In this document: one piece after another, positions 1 through 6,916 of the stretch | Layout of the letters: every line of letters begins with the position of its first letter | How positions within the stretch are numbered: the stretch's first letter is position 1 | Origin: CAYJGN01 sp964369635 | GTDB lineage: Bacteria; Bacillota; Clostridia; Oscillospirales; Ruminococcaceae | Direction of reading: 5' to 3' | Length of the DNA: 40,040 bases | Assembly: GCA_964369635.1 (NCBI GenBank) | Contig: CAYJGN010000018.1 | Span: 1-40,040, forward strand | Translations under genes and position numbers: made by a program | Notes under the pieces: model-generated | What the model saw: the letters and a program-made list of their open reading frames with translations, nothing else | Told to the model about the DNA's origin: nothing | The model's database searches: none

Positions 1-756
1 GCAAAGGCTTTTCAAAATAGCTATTCTGGTGAACATGGCGACTATAAGATTTCGGGCAGTATTGGTGTTTCATCATTCCCAAAAGATGGTAAGACCTTTG
101 AAGAACTCTATAAAGCTGCGGATAAAGCTCTTTATCAGTCAAAACTATCAGGTAAAGATAGGTATACCTTCTATAATGATAGTTTCCTCGACGGTACGAT
201 GAAAAACAGAACGACACTTGAAAATGCAAATAGAATTGCAAACTCATACTTCGACTCGGAGCTTGTATCGACTACTTTTAACCTGATGTATGAAACGAAA
301 GAATTAAGCTCTTCGGTTAATGCTGTTATGAAATATATCGGAAAGAGGACTAACTCAGATAGATGTTATATATTCGAGTCATTCAATAACGGTAAAACAT
401 ATTCAAACACGTATGAATGGGTATCAGATGGAATAACTCCTGAAATTGATAATCTTCAAGATCTCACAGCTGAGATTCTCGATGACTTTTTAAATACTGC
501 AGATAAAAATGGAATTGTTTATAGTAACGATTTATCGGTACTCGAAGCGGAGGGAGCTTATAAGCTGATGTATGATCAGGGGATAAAGTCTTTCTTGCAT
601 GCGCAGGTTCGAGAGCGAGATACTGTTAAGCTGTTCCTCGGCCTTGATGACTGCACAAAAACAAGGGTTTGGAGCGAGAAAGAAATAAATAGCCTTCTTT
701 ATGCAGCAAAGATGATTTCAATATTCCTTTTAAAAGAAGACAGAAATAAAAACTAA
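1..756 (+). CDS. GGDEF-GAF signalling protein, 3' part only (possible diguanylate cyclase)
   Basis: The reading frame is open from base 1, so this is the C-terminal part of a larger protein, not a 185-residue protein starting at 199. The first 60 or so codons match the end of a GGDEF (diguanylate cyclase) domain: SIGVSSFP, then the helix EELYKAADKALYQSKLSGKDRY. The GG(D/E)EF active-site loop lies upstream of the window, so catalytic competence cannot be judged. After a short linker comes a domain of about 170 residues resembling a GAF sensor, ending with the typical GLDDC...W(S)EKEI...AKMIS pattern. GAF after GGDEF is the reverse of the commonest order, but I recall it from clostridial cyclic-di-GMP proteins. 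The gene ends at a clear intrinsic terminator. If active, it would make cyclic di-GMP in response to a ligand or redox cue, which is an inference. Confidence 0.8.
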   Translation, partial: AKAFQNSYSGEHGDYKISGSIGVSSFPKDGKTFEELYKAADKALYQSKLSGKDRYTFYNDSFLDGTMKNRTTLENANRIANSYFDSELVSTTFNLMYETKELSSSVNAVMKYIGKRTNSDRCYIFESFNNGKTYSNTYEWVSDGITPEIDNLQDLTAEILDDFLNTADKNGIVYSNDLSVLEAEGAYKLMYDQGIKSFLHAQVRERDTVKLFLGLDDCTKTRVWSEKEINSLLYAAKMISIFLLKEDRNKN

Positions 757-774
757 TAACAATATTAAAACTAT

Positions 775-826
775 GGGATATTTCAATTAGAGAATTTAAT
801 TCTTTATTGAAATATCCCTTTTTTTA
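775..826 (+). terminator. Intrinsic terminator after the GGDEF-GAF gene
   Basis: GGGATATTTCAAT (775-787) pairs with ATTGAAATATCCC (806-818), a 13-bp perfect stem, followed by a run of T. Confidence 0.9.
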
Positions 827-837
827 TTAATTTTTTA

Positions 838-866
838 TTGACATTTAATTGTTTTTAATTTAATAT
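838..866 (+). promoter_or_regulatory. Sigma-A-type promoter of the metal-resistance operon
   Basis: TTGACA at 838-843, exactly 17 bp, then TAATAT at 861-866. The -10 overlaps an imperfect inverted repeat (865-884), which fits control by the ArsR-type protein encoded immediately downstream. Confidence 0.75.
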
Positions 867-884
867 ATGAATAGATGTTAATAT
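865..884 (+). promoter_or_regulatory. Possible ArsR/SmtB operator (imperfect inverted repeat)
   Basis: ATATGAATAG/ATGTTAATAT matches its reverse complement at 7 of 10 half-site positions. It covers the end of the -10 and the likely transcription start. This placement and the AT-rich ATATGAA-type half-site are usual for SmtB/CzrA/CadC operators. The assignment rests on position and symmetry only. Confidence 0.4.
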
Positions 885-909
885 GTTGTGTTACATCGGA
901 GGTGTAAGT

Positions 910-1290
910 ATGGAAAAAAATTTAGAAGAACAGGGAAGAGTAATAAAATCAAGTTCAAATAATAAAAAAATTAATGCTGAACATTGCGATATCTGTGAAA
1001 TTGAATTAACAGATGATTTGATATTTAGTCTTTCAGCGCTATATAAAGCATTTTCAGATGAAAACAGGTTAAAGATTATTTTTTTGCTTTTGCATAAAGA
1101 ATTATGCGTTTTAGATATTGCAGATAAGCTATCAATGACCCAATCAAACGTATCGCACCAACTTAAAACGCTTCGGCAGATGAGGATTGTTAAACTTCGA
1201 AAAGAGGGAAAAAACTCATACTATTCGCTTGATGATAGCCATATAGAAAATATCCTGACAACAGGATTTTCGCATATTTCACATATATAA
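910..1290 (+). CDS. ArsR/SmtB-family metal-sensing repressor (CzrA/CadC type)
   Basis: Winged-helix repressor of 126 residues. I start it at ATG 910 because GGAGGTG at 898-904 is a good ribosome site; the upstream ATG at 883 would put that site inside the gene. The DNA-recognition helix is around residues 75-90 (MTQSNVSHQLKTLR). The C-terminal helix carries Asp109, His111, His122 and His125. The spacing D-x-H-x10-H-x2-H is the alpha-5 zinc site of SmtB/CzrA sensors. An N-terminal HCDIC (25-29) and a single Cys66 in ELCVLD recall the CadC alpha-3N site, but the second cysteine of the usual ELCVCD is a leucine. I infer a mainly zinc-responsive sensor that represses itself and the P-type ATPase 10 bp downstream. 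Confidence 0.9.
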   Translation: MEKNLEEQGRVIKSSSNNKKINAEHCDICEIELTDDLIFSLSALYKAFSDENRLKIIFLLLHKELCVLDIADKLSMTQSNVSHQLKTLRQMRIVKLRKEGKNSYYSLDDSHIENILTTGFSHISHI

Positions 1291-1300
1291 GGAGGTAGAG

Positions 1301-3415
1301 ATGAAAAACTATAAATTTTATTTAGAGGGATTGACCTGTCAGAATTGTGGAAGTGAGATTGAAAATAAAACCGCCGAGTTGCCTTTTGTTTTAAAAGCAA
1401 ACTTAAATCTTGTTGGTGGTTATATTTCTATCGAATCAAAAATAGATGATGATGCAAAGGTATTTGGTGAACTTACAGCAATAGTTTTGATGATTGAACC
1501 GGAGGTAGCGGTTCTAACAGTTGATATGCATTCGCGAAAAACCGAGAACAATAAAGAAAAAATAAATAAGCTTTTGATAGCTCGCCTGCTTTTATCCACT
1601 TTGTTTTTTGTTTTTGCAGTGATATTTCACAATTCACCAATTACAACAGCAATCTTATCAATAGTTGCATATGCAATCATTGGATATGATATTTTAATCA
1701 AAGCTGTTAAAAACATAATAAACGGTCGAGTTTTTGATGAGAATTTTCTTATGAGTATAGCTTCAATTGGCGCTATAATCATTGGCGAGTATCCCGAGGC
1801 TGCGGGTGTTATGCTTTTTTATCAGATTGGAGAGTATGTTCAAAGTCTCGCTGTTAATAAATCGCGCAGAAGGATACAGGATTTAATTGAGATTAAGCCG
1901 AGCTATGCAAATATAATAACTTCTTCTGGGATTTCAAAAGTTGATCCTATGACCGTTAATGTTGGGGATAATATTCTCGTCAAACCAGGCGAAAAGGTGC
2001 CTGTTGACGGAGTTATAATCAAAGGCAACTCAACTCTTGATATGTCAGCTTTAACGGGGGAATCTGCTCCTGTTTATAAAGAAGTGGGCGATGAAATAAA
2101 GAGTGGCTCTATAAATAAGTCAGGGGCGATTGAGATTTCTGTTAAATCACTCTATGTAGATTCAACTGTAGCAAAAATACTCGCTTTAATAGAAACTGCA
2201 ACAGAGAAAAAAGCAGTTACCGAGAGCTTTATAACAAAATTTGCAAAATACTATACTCCTGCCGTCGTAATTCTCGCTCTTATCATCGGTATTTTACCAC
2301 CGTTTATTTTATCAGAGTCTTTTGGTGAATGGGCATATCGCGGACTTGTTTTTCTTGTTGTCTCCTGTCCGTGTGCACTTGTTTTATCAATTCCGCTCAC
2401 ATATTTTAGTGGAATAGGTACCGCATCAAGGCACGGTATACTTATTAAAGGTGGCAACTATCTTGAAGCTCTCTCGAACGTTGAATATGCTGTTTTTGAT
2501 AAAACTGGAACATTAACAGAAGGAAAGTTCTCAGTTGCTGGAGTATATCCGCAAGAGATAATCAGTGGGGAAGAGCTTTTGCAGATAGCGGCTCATGGTG
2601 AATTTTATTCAAACCACCCAATAGCTGTTTCAATTAAAGAGCATTATCAGGGAGTAATTGATACAAAGCAGATAAGCGACTATACTGAAATAGCAGGTCT
2701 TGGAATAGCTGTTCTAATAGCTGGAAAGACTGTTTTACTTGGCAATGAAAAGCTGCTCACACAGAATGGGGTTTTAGTGAAGTCATCAGACTTTACAGGA
2801 ACGGTGCTCCACATATCAATCAATGGCAGTTATGCTGGTTGTATTGTTGTCACTGATAAAATTAAGGATAATGTATTAAGTCTTGATAAACTGTTAAAGT
2901 CAGTTGGTGTTAAAAAGACTGTTATTTTAACAGGGGATAACAGTGAAGTTGCAGCTGCTGTATGCTCACAAGTTGGGTTTGATGCAGTTCATGCAGAGCT
3001 TATGCCAGCAGATAAAGTTTATATGATGGAAGAGATACTAAAACTTAAAGGTAAAAATAAGAAGGTTTTGTTTGTTGGGGACGGATTAAACGACGCTCCT
3101 GTTCTAATAAGGTCTGATATAGGATTTGCTATGGGCGGTATCGGGTCTGATGCAGCGATTGAATCTGCTGACGCTATTATTTTAAATGATGACCCAACCA
3201 AAGTGTTCAACAGTATTAAAATTGCAAAAAACACTAAATCAATCGCAATTCAGAATATAGTTTTTGCGTTATCTATTAAAGTTTTAGTTATGGTTTTAAC
3301 GGTATTTGGCTATGTTTCGATGCCGATAGCGGTCTTTGCCGATGTTGGTGTAGCGCTTATTGCCATTCTTAACGCATCAAGAATAATAGGGTATGCGATT
3401 AAAAGTAAAAAATAG
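1301..3415 (+). CDS. cadA: Heavy-metal P1B-type ATPase (Zn2+/Cd2+ efflux)
   Basis: Membrane pump of 704 residues using ATP to export divalent soft metals. An N-terminal HMA-like domain carries CxxC at Cys13/Cys16 (TCQNC). Core motifs appear in order: TGES at 252-255, membrane CPC at 356-358, phosphorylation site DKTGT at 400-404, HP at 439-440 and GDGLNDAP at 593-600. Lys660 in the seventh and Asp681 in the eighth membrane helix (FADVGVAL) are the pair typical of Zn/Cd/Pb (P1B-2) pumps rather than Cu pumps. It follows the ArsR-type gene by 10 bp with GGAGG in front, a standard sensor-exporter operon. Zinc versus cadmium or lead cannot be separated by sequence, but the zinc-type ligand set in the neighbouring sensor favours zinc. 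The symbol follows Firmicute usage; zntA would be equivalent. Confidence 0.93.
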   Translation: MKNYKFYLEGLTCQNCGSEIENKTAELPFVLKANLNLVGGYISIESKIDDDAKVFGELTAIVLMIEPEVAVLTVDMHSRKTENNKEKINKLLIARLLLSTLFFVFAVIFHNSPITTAILSIVAYAIIGYDILIKAVKNIINGRVFDENFLMSIASIGAIIIGEYPEAAGVMLFYQIGEYVQSLAVNKSRRRIQDLIEIKPSYANIITSSGISKVDPMTVNVGDNILVKPGEKVPVDGVIIKGNSTLDMSALTGESAPVYKEVGDEIKSGSINKSGAIEISVKSLYVDSTVAKILALIETATEKKAVTESFITKFAKYYTPAVVILALIIGILPPFILSESFGEWAYRGLVFLVVSCPCALVLSIPLTYFSGIGTASRHGILIKGGNYLEALSNVEYAVFDKTGTLTEGKFSVAGVYPQEIISGEELLQIAAHGEFYSNHPIAVSIKEHYQGVIDTKQISDYTEIAGLGIAVLIAGKTVLLGNEKLLTQNGVLVKSSDFTGTVLHISINGSYAGCIVVTDKIKDNVLSLDKLLKSVGVKKTVILTGDNSEVAAAVCSQVGFDAVHAELMPADKVYMMEEILKLKGKNKKVLFVGDGLNDAPVLIRSDIGFAMGGIGSDAAIESADAIILNDDPTKVFNSIKIAKNTKSIAIQNIVFALSIKVLVMVLTVFGYVSMPIAVFADVGVALIAILNASRIIGYAIKSKK

Positions 3416-3435
3416 TTAGTTTTTCCAGTAGTTTA

Positions 3436-3464
3436 TTGACTTGTAATTGGAAATATGATAAAAT
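3436..3464 (+). promoter_or_regulatory. Promoter of the PadR-like gene
   Basis: TTGACT at 3436-3441, 17 bp, TAAAAT at 3459-3464. It implies transcription starting near 3471, which excludes the in-frame ATG at 3455 and supports the start at 3494. Confidence 0.65.
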
Positions 3465-3493
3465 TGACCATAAGTGAAAGTTTAGGAGTTTTT

Positions 3494-4036
3494 ATGGAAT
3501 TTGTTATTTTAGGTCTGTTGCAACTACAGCCAATGTCTGGTTATGAGATTGGTAAGTTTATTAAGTCAAATTTATCGAAAATATGCTCAGAGAGTGCAGG
3601 TAGTATTCAAACAGCTATAAAAAAACTGTTGGCATCTGAGAGTATTTATTTTGAAGAAAGAATTTCTGGAAATAAAACTAAAAAGCTCTTTTATGTTACC
3701 GATAAAGGAAGACAAGAGTTTTCTGTTTGGATTAGATCTCCTATGCAGAGTGATAAAATAAAGAATATGGAGCTCTCGAAGCTCTTCTTTATGGGATTTT
3801 CAGATAGAGATAGTAGAGTTCGTGCAGTTAATAATTATATTGAGCAGTTGCGCGAAGGAACGAAGATGGTTTTAAAAGGCAAGAATATAATTGATAAAAT
3901 TTTAATGAACCCTGAAAATATTCCCCCCGAAGTTGTTACCCATCTTGAATTTCAAAGATATACAATANNNNNNNNNNCCATTGATATGAACGAATATGAA
4001 ATTGAATGGTATCTAAACCTATTAAAAAGATTTTAA
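3494..4036 (+). CDS. PadR-family transcriptional regulator (contains a scaffold gap)
   Basis: The N-terminus (MEFVILGLLQLQPMSGYEIGKFI) is the characteristic first helix of the PadR winged-helix domain. The recognition region and wing (AGSIQTAIKKLL, FYVTDKGRQEF) follow. The C-terminal half is a helical PadR-like dimerisation segment (PadR_C/Vir_C type). I place the start at ATG 3494, 4-8 bases after AGGAG and downstream of the promoter. A ten-N gap at 3968-3977 interrupts the C-terminal helix near residue 160. The frame is open on both sides if the gap length is 1 modulo 3, but the true number of missing bases is unknown. PadR repressors often control nearby multidrug transporters or enzymes. 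No partner is obvious, since the gene is monocistronic with its own terminator. Confidence 0.85.
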   Translation: MEFVILGLLQLQPMSGYEIGKFIKSNLSKICSESAGSIQTAIKKLLASESIYFEERISGNKTKKLFYVTDKGRQEFSVWIRSPMQSDKIKNMELSKLFFMGFSDRDSRVRAVNNYIEQLREGTKMVLKGKNIIDKILMNPENIPPEVVTHLEFQRYTIXXXXIDMNEYEIEWYLNLLKRF

Positions 4037-4041
4037 TTATA

Positions 4042-4079
4042 AACAGTTGATGATTATATAATTCATCAGCTGTTTTTAT
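4042..4079 (+). terminator. Terminator of the PadR-like gene
   Basis: AACAGTTGATGA (4042-4053) pairs with TCATCAGCTGTT (4063-4074) with one G-T pair, followed by T residues. Confidence 0.85.
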
Positions 4080-4211
4080 TTATTCAACTTTATTGCCGTT
4101 TGCTATAAAATATATTTTTTTATATACATTCCATATATCAAGGTATAACCTTTTACTATTCATTTTGTTGAAATAAGGTGAATTGTATCAAAAATCTTGG
4201 ATGAATTTTAG

Positions 4212-4264
4212 TTGAAATGTATAAATTATTGTGATAAAATATTTTTAGAAGTAGTAACTACTTC
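4212..4264 (+). promoter_or_regulatory. Promoter and operator-like palindrome upstream of glgX
   Basis: TTGAAA at 4212-4217, 17 bp, TAAAAT at 4235-4240. Starting 7 bases after the -10 is a perfect 8+1+8 inverted repeat, GAAGTAGT (4248-4255), A, ACTACTTC (4257-4264). It covers the expected transcription start and early leader, just before the GAGGTG ribosome site. The site suits a repressor operator or a 5'-end RNA hairpin. Confidence 0.7.
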
Positions 4265-4278
4265 CAAGAGGTGAGAAT

Positions 4279-6420
4279 ATGGCTAATGATAAATTAGAAG
4301 AATATAATAATGCGCGATTTGGTAGCAATGTTGATATATTAGGTGATGGTGAAAGCCGTTCGGTAAATCTTCAGCCGATGGATGTTATTAATGGATTTGA
4401 AGTGCGTCCTGGTTTTTATGATGTCAATGGTGCTACTGCAATTCCTTGTGGCGTTAATTTCACTATCCATTCCCATGGAGCAACGTCTATTGAGCTGATT
4501 TTATTCCGCAGTGGTGAGAATAAACCATATGCAGTTATACCTTTCCCGGCTCACTACCGGATGGGTAAAGTATACTCTATGATAGTCTTTGATCTTAATA
4601 TAGAAGAGTTTGAATATGCATATAGGGTTGATGGCCCCTATAATAAAGAAAAAGGACTAATATTTGATAAAAAGAAATATCTCCTCGACCCTTATGCAAA
4701 GGTTGTAACAGGGCATGAGCGTTGGGGTATTTCAGCGGAAAAAATCCCTTTTTACAAATCAAAAGTCGTTAAAAACAACTTTGACTGGGGAGATGCAAGA
4801 CAACCGCTTATCCCCGATGAAGATCTCATTATATATGAACTCCATGTGCGTGGATTCACAAAAGATAACAGCTCAGGTGTTGATTATCCTGGAACCTTTA
4901 AAGGTCTTATCGAAAAGATACCCTATCTTGTTGAGCTTGGGGTTAATGTTGTTGAGCTTATGCCTGTTTTTGAGTTTGATGAGATGCTTGACGCTCGTGT
5001 TCACGATGGCGAAACCCTCTGTAACTACTGGGGTTATAGCACTGTCGGCTTTTTTGCTCCAAACAACGGTTATGCGGCTTTTCCAGAAGAAAATTATGAG
5101 GGTAGCGAACTTAAAGAGCTTGTACGTACTCTAAATGAAAATGGTATAGAAGTTTTTCTTGATGTTGTATTTAACCATACCGCAGAAGGTGATAATAATG
5201 GACCATTTTTTAGTTTTAAAGGAATTGATAATAGCGTCTACTATCTTTTAAATGAAAATGGCGACTATATGAATTATAGTGGATGTGGAAACTCAGTGAA
5301 CTGCAACCATCCAACTGTTCAAAGGATGATTATCGACTGTCTGCGCTATTGGGTTACAACCTACCATATTGACGGATTTCGCTTTGACCTTGCGTCAATT
5401 CTTGGTAGAAATGAGTTGGGACACCCAATGGAGCGTCCACCGCTTGTTCGATCGCTTGCGTTCGATACTATACTTGGGGACTCAAAGCTTATAGCTGAGG
5501 CATGGGATGCCGCCGGTCTATATCAGGTGGGTAGTTTTCCTTCTTGGAATAGGTGGAGTGAGTGGAATGGAAGATACAGAGATGATATCAGAAAATTTTT
5601 AAAAGGCGACAGCGGAACTGCAAATGCAGCAGCGCAGAGAATTGCGGGATCTCATGATATATATGACCCGATAAACAGAATTAATGCGTCGGTAAATTTC
5701 ATAACCTGCCACGATGGATTCACCCTAAATGATCTATTTAGTTATAATGAAAAGCATAATCTGAAAAACGGCTGGAATAATACCGACGGCGCTAATGATA
5801 ATAATAGTTGGAACTGCGGTGTTGAGGGAGATACCGATAACTGGGAAATAAATACCCTTCGCAAAAGGATGGTTAAAAACGCCATAACAATTCTTCTATG
5901 TAGTAGGGGAATACCTATGTTTTTGGCAGGTGATGAGTTTTGCAACACCCAGTTTGGAAACAATAATGCTTACTGTCAGGACAATGAAATTTCTTGGCTT
6001 GATTGGAGCAACCTTGACAAGAATAGAGATGTATTTGAGTTTTTCAAAAAGATGATAGCTTTTAGAAAAGATCATAAAGTTATGCGTAAAAACGTAAGCA
6101 ATGGTGCTGGTGGATATCCCGATATTTCTTTTCATGGAGTGAAGCCTAATGTAGATAAATTTTATGATCACGATAGATATGTTGGTGTTATGTTTGCAGG
6201 CGAGTATAAGGATAGAACAAAAGACTTTATATATCTTGCGGCAAATAGCTATTGGGAAACACTTGAAGTTGAGCTTCCAAAACTTCCGCTTGGGATGCAA
6301 TGGGTGCTTTTTGCAACCACCTATGCAGAGGATGAGTACCTACAGTACAATGCTATGAAAAGAATGGAAATTCAACCGAATACAGTTGCTGTTTTTAAAG
6401 CGACGGTTATAGGTGGATAA
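4279..6420 (+). CDS. glgX: Glycogen debranching enzyme, GH13 isoamylase/GlgX type
   Basis: Alpha-1,6-glucosidase acting on branched (limit-dextrin) glycogen, 713 residues. An N-terminal CBM48-like beta domain (about 40-130) precedes the GH13 barrel. Conserved barrel regions are visible: DVVFNH at 295-300, GFRFD at 366-370 with nucleophile Asp370, AEAWD at 406-410 with acid Glu407, and CHDG at 477-480. The NYWGYSTVGFFAP stretch (249-261) is typical of isoamylase/GlgX enzymes. The cytoplasmic location follows from the absence of a signal peptide. The start is fixed by GAGGTG at 4269-4274. It is a single-gene unit with its own promoter and terminator; no other glycogen genes are in the window. 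A pullulanase-like specificity is possible but less likely, given the overall GlgX/isoamylase resemblance. Confidence 0.9.
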   Translation: MANDKLEEYNNARFGSNVDILGDGESRSVNLQPMDVINGFEVRPGFYDVNGATAIPCGVNFTIHSHGATSIELILFRSGENKPYAVIPFPAHYRMGKVYSMIVFDLNIEEFEYAYRVDGPYNKEKGLIFDKKKYLLDPYAKVVTGHERWGISAEKIPFYKSKVVKNNFDWGDARQPLIPDEDLIIYELHVRGFTKDNSSGVDYPGTFKGLIEKIPYLVELGVNVVELMPVFEFDEMLDARVHDGETLCNYWGYSTVGFFAPNNGYAAFPEENYEGSELKELVRTLNENGIEVFLDVVFNHTAEGDNNGPFFSFKGIDNSVYYLLNENGDYMNYSGCGNSVNCNHPTVQRMIIDCLRYWVTTYHIDGFRFDLASILGRNELGHPMERPPLVRSLAFDTILGDSKLIAEAWDAAGLYQVGSFPSWNRWSEWNGRYRDDIRKFLKGDSGTANAAAQRIAGSHDIYDPINRINASVNFITCHDGFTLNDLFSYNEKHNLKNGWNNTDGANDNNSWNCGVEGDTDNWEINTLRKRMVKNAITILLCSRGIPMFLAGDEFCNTQFGNNNAYCQDNEISWLDWSNLDKNRDVFEFFKKMIAFRKDHKVMRKNVSNGAGGYPDISFHGVKPNVDKFYDHDRYVGVMFAGEYKDRTKDFIYLAANSYWETLEVELPKLPLGMQWVLFATTYAEDEYLQYNAMKRMEIQPNTVAVFKATVIGG

Positions 6421-6460
6421 AATTAACTGTTAAATTATAAGTATGATTCTATTATTTGAG

Positions 6461-6497
6461 AAGAAGGTGTTTAAAATGTAATGCACCTTCTTTTTTT
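6461..6497 (+). terminator. Terminator of glgX
   Basis: AAGAAGGTG (6461-6469) and CACCTTCTT (6484-6492) form a perfect 9-bp stem followed by T residues. Confidence 0.9.
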
Positions 6498-6850
6498 GCG
6501 TTGTTTAATTGTTAAAATATGCATTATAGTTTTGTTTTTATTATCTAGTCTTTTAAATATCAAGCATTCGAGCAAATTTTTATCATCGCTTTATTGTGAT
6601 TTTGAGCTACTCTGCTCCGCCGCCCGCAGTAAACGCACATTTAGTGCGTTTAGTTGCAGTTATGCAACTTATTGCAAACGTTTTCGTTTGCAACTGCGGG
6701 CGGTGGAAATATTCATTAAGAGAAAAAGCTTAAGTAACCAATATAGAAGCCTTTTTAACAATAAAACAAACAAAATATGATATAGGAAATATTAATTAAG
6801 TTATAATGAATATGAAAATGAGATTGTAATATAAAATAGTTTATTCACAG
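6498..6850. other. Gene-free stretch around the cloverleaf element
   Basis: Between the glgX terminator and the asnS promoter I see no supported gene. The sequence is AT-rich apart from the GC-rich cloverleaf at 6616-6707. The only longer open frame (6481-6780) starts inside the terminator, lacks a ribosome site and is largely translated palindrome, so it is not annotated. Confidence 0.7.
6616..6707. repeat. Cloverleaf-shaped inverted-repeat element
   Basis: A GC-rich 15-bp outer stem pairs 6616-6630 with 6693-6707 (one G-T pair). Inside it three hairpins sit back to back: 6631-6638/6644-6651 (8 bp, loop ATTTA), 6652-6658/6663-6669 (7 bp, loop GTTA), and 6672-6680/6685-6693 (9 bp, loop TTTT). 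Base 6693 is shared by the outer stem and the third hairpin, so one of those pairs must open. Almost every base of the 92-base element is paired. It is not a tRNA: there is no CCA-end acceptor, anticodon arm or T-loop sequence, and the arms are perfect palindromes. It has no transcript-end T tract. It lies between the glgX terminator and the asnS promoter. It may be a mobile palindromic repeat, a protein-binding cruciform or a structured RNA. Confidence 0.8.
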
Positions 6851-6879
6851 TTGAATTTCACCATATTTTTTGCTATAAT
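6851..6879 (+). promoter_or_regulatory. Promoter of asnS
   Basis: TTGAAT at 6851-6856, 17 bp, TATAAT at 6874-6879, with a TG at 6871-6872 making an extended -10. It is the strongest-looking promoter in the window. Confidence 0.85.
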
Positions 6880-6916
6880 TATTTCTATTGTATGTAAAAA
6901 TTAATCGAGGTGTATA

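Noticed and set aside
883..909. Upstream ATG for the ArsR-type gene
   Set aside because: It would place the strong GGAGGTG ribosome site within the coding region, and it overlaps the operator-like repeat.
3455..3493. Upstream ATG for the PadR-like gene
   Set aside because: It lies just before the -10 box of the predicted promoter, so it would not be transcribed; PadR homologues begin at the later ATG.
5896..6300. 134-residue frame antisense to glgX, and similar antisense frames throughout
   Set aside because: They overlap well-identified genes completely, lack ribosome sites and resemble no family; they arise from codon bias of the true gene.
6481..6780. 99-residue open frame downstream of glgX
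   Set aside because: It begins inside the glgX terminator, has no ribosome site, and much of it is the translated cloverleaf palindrome.
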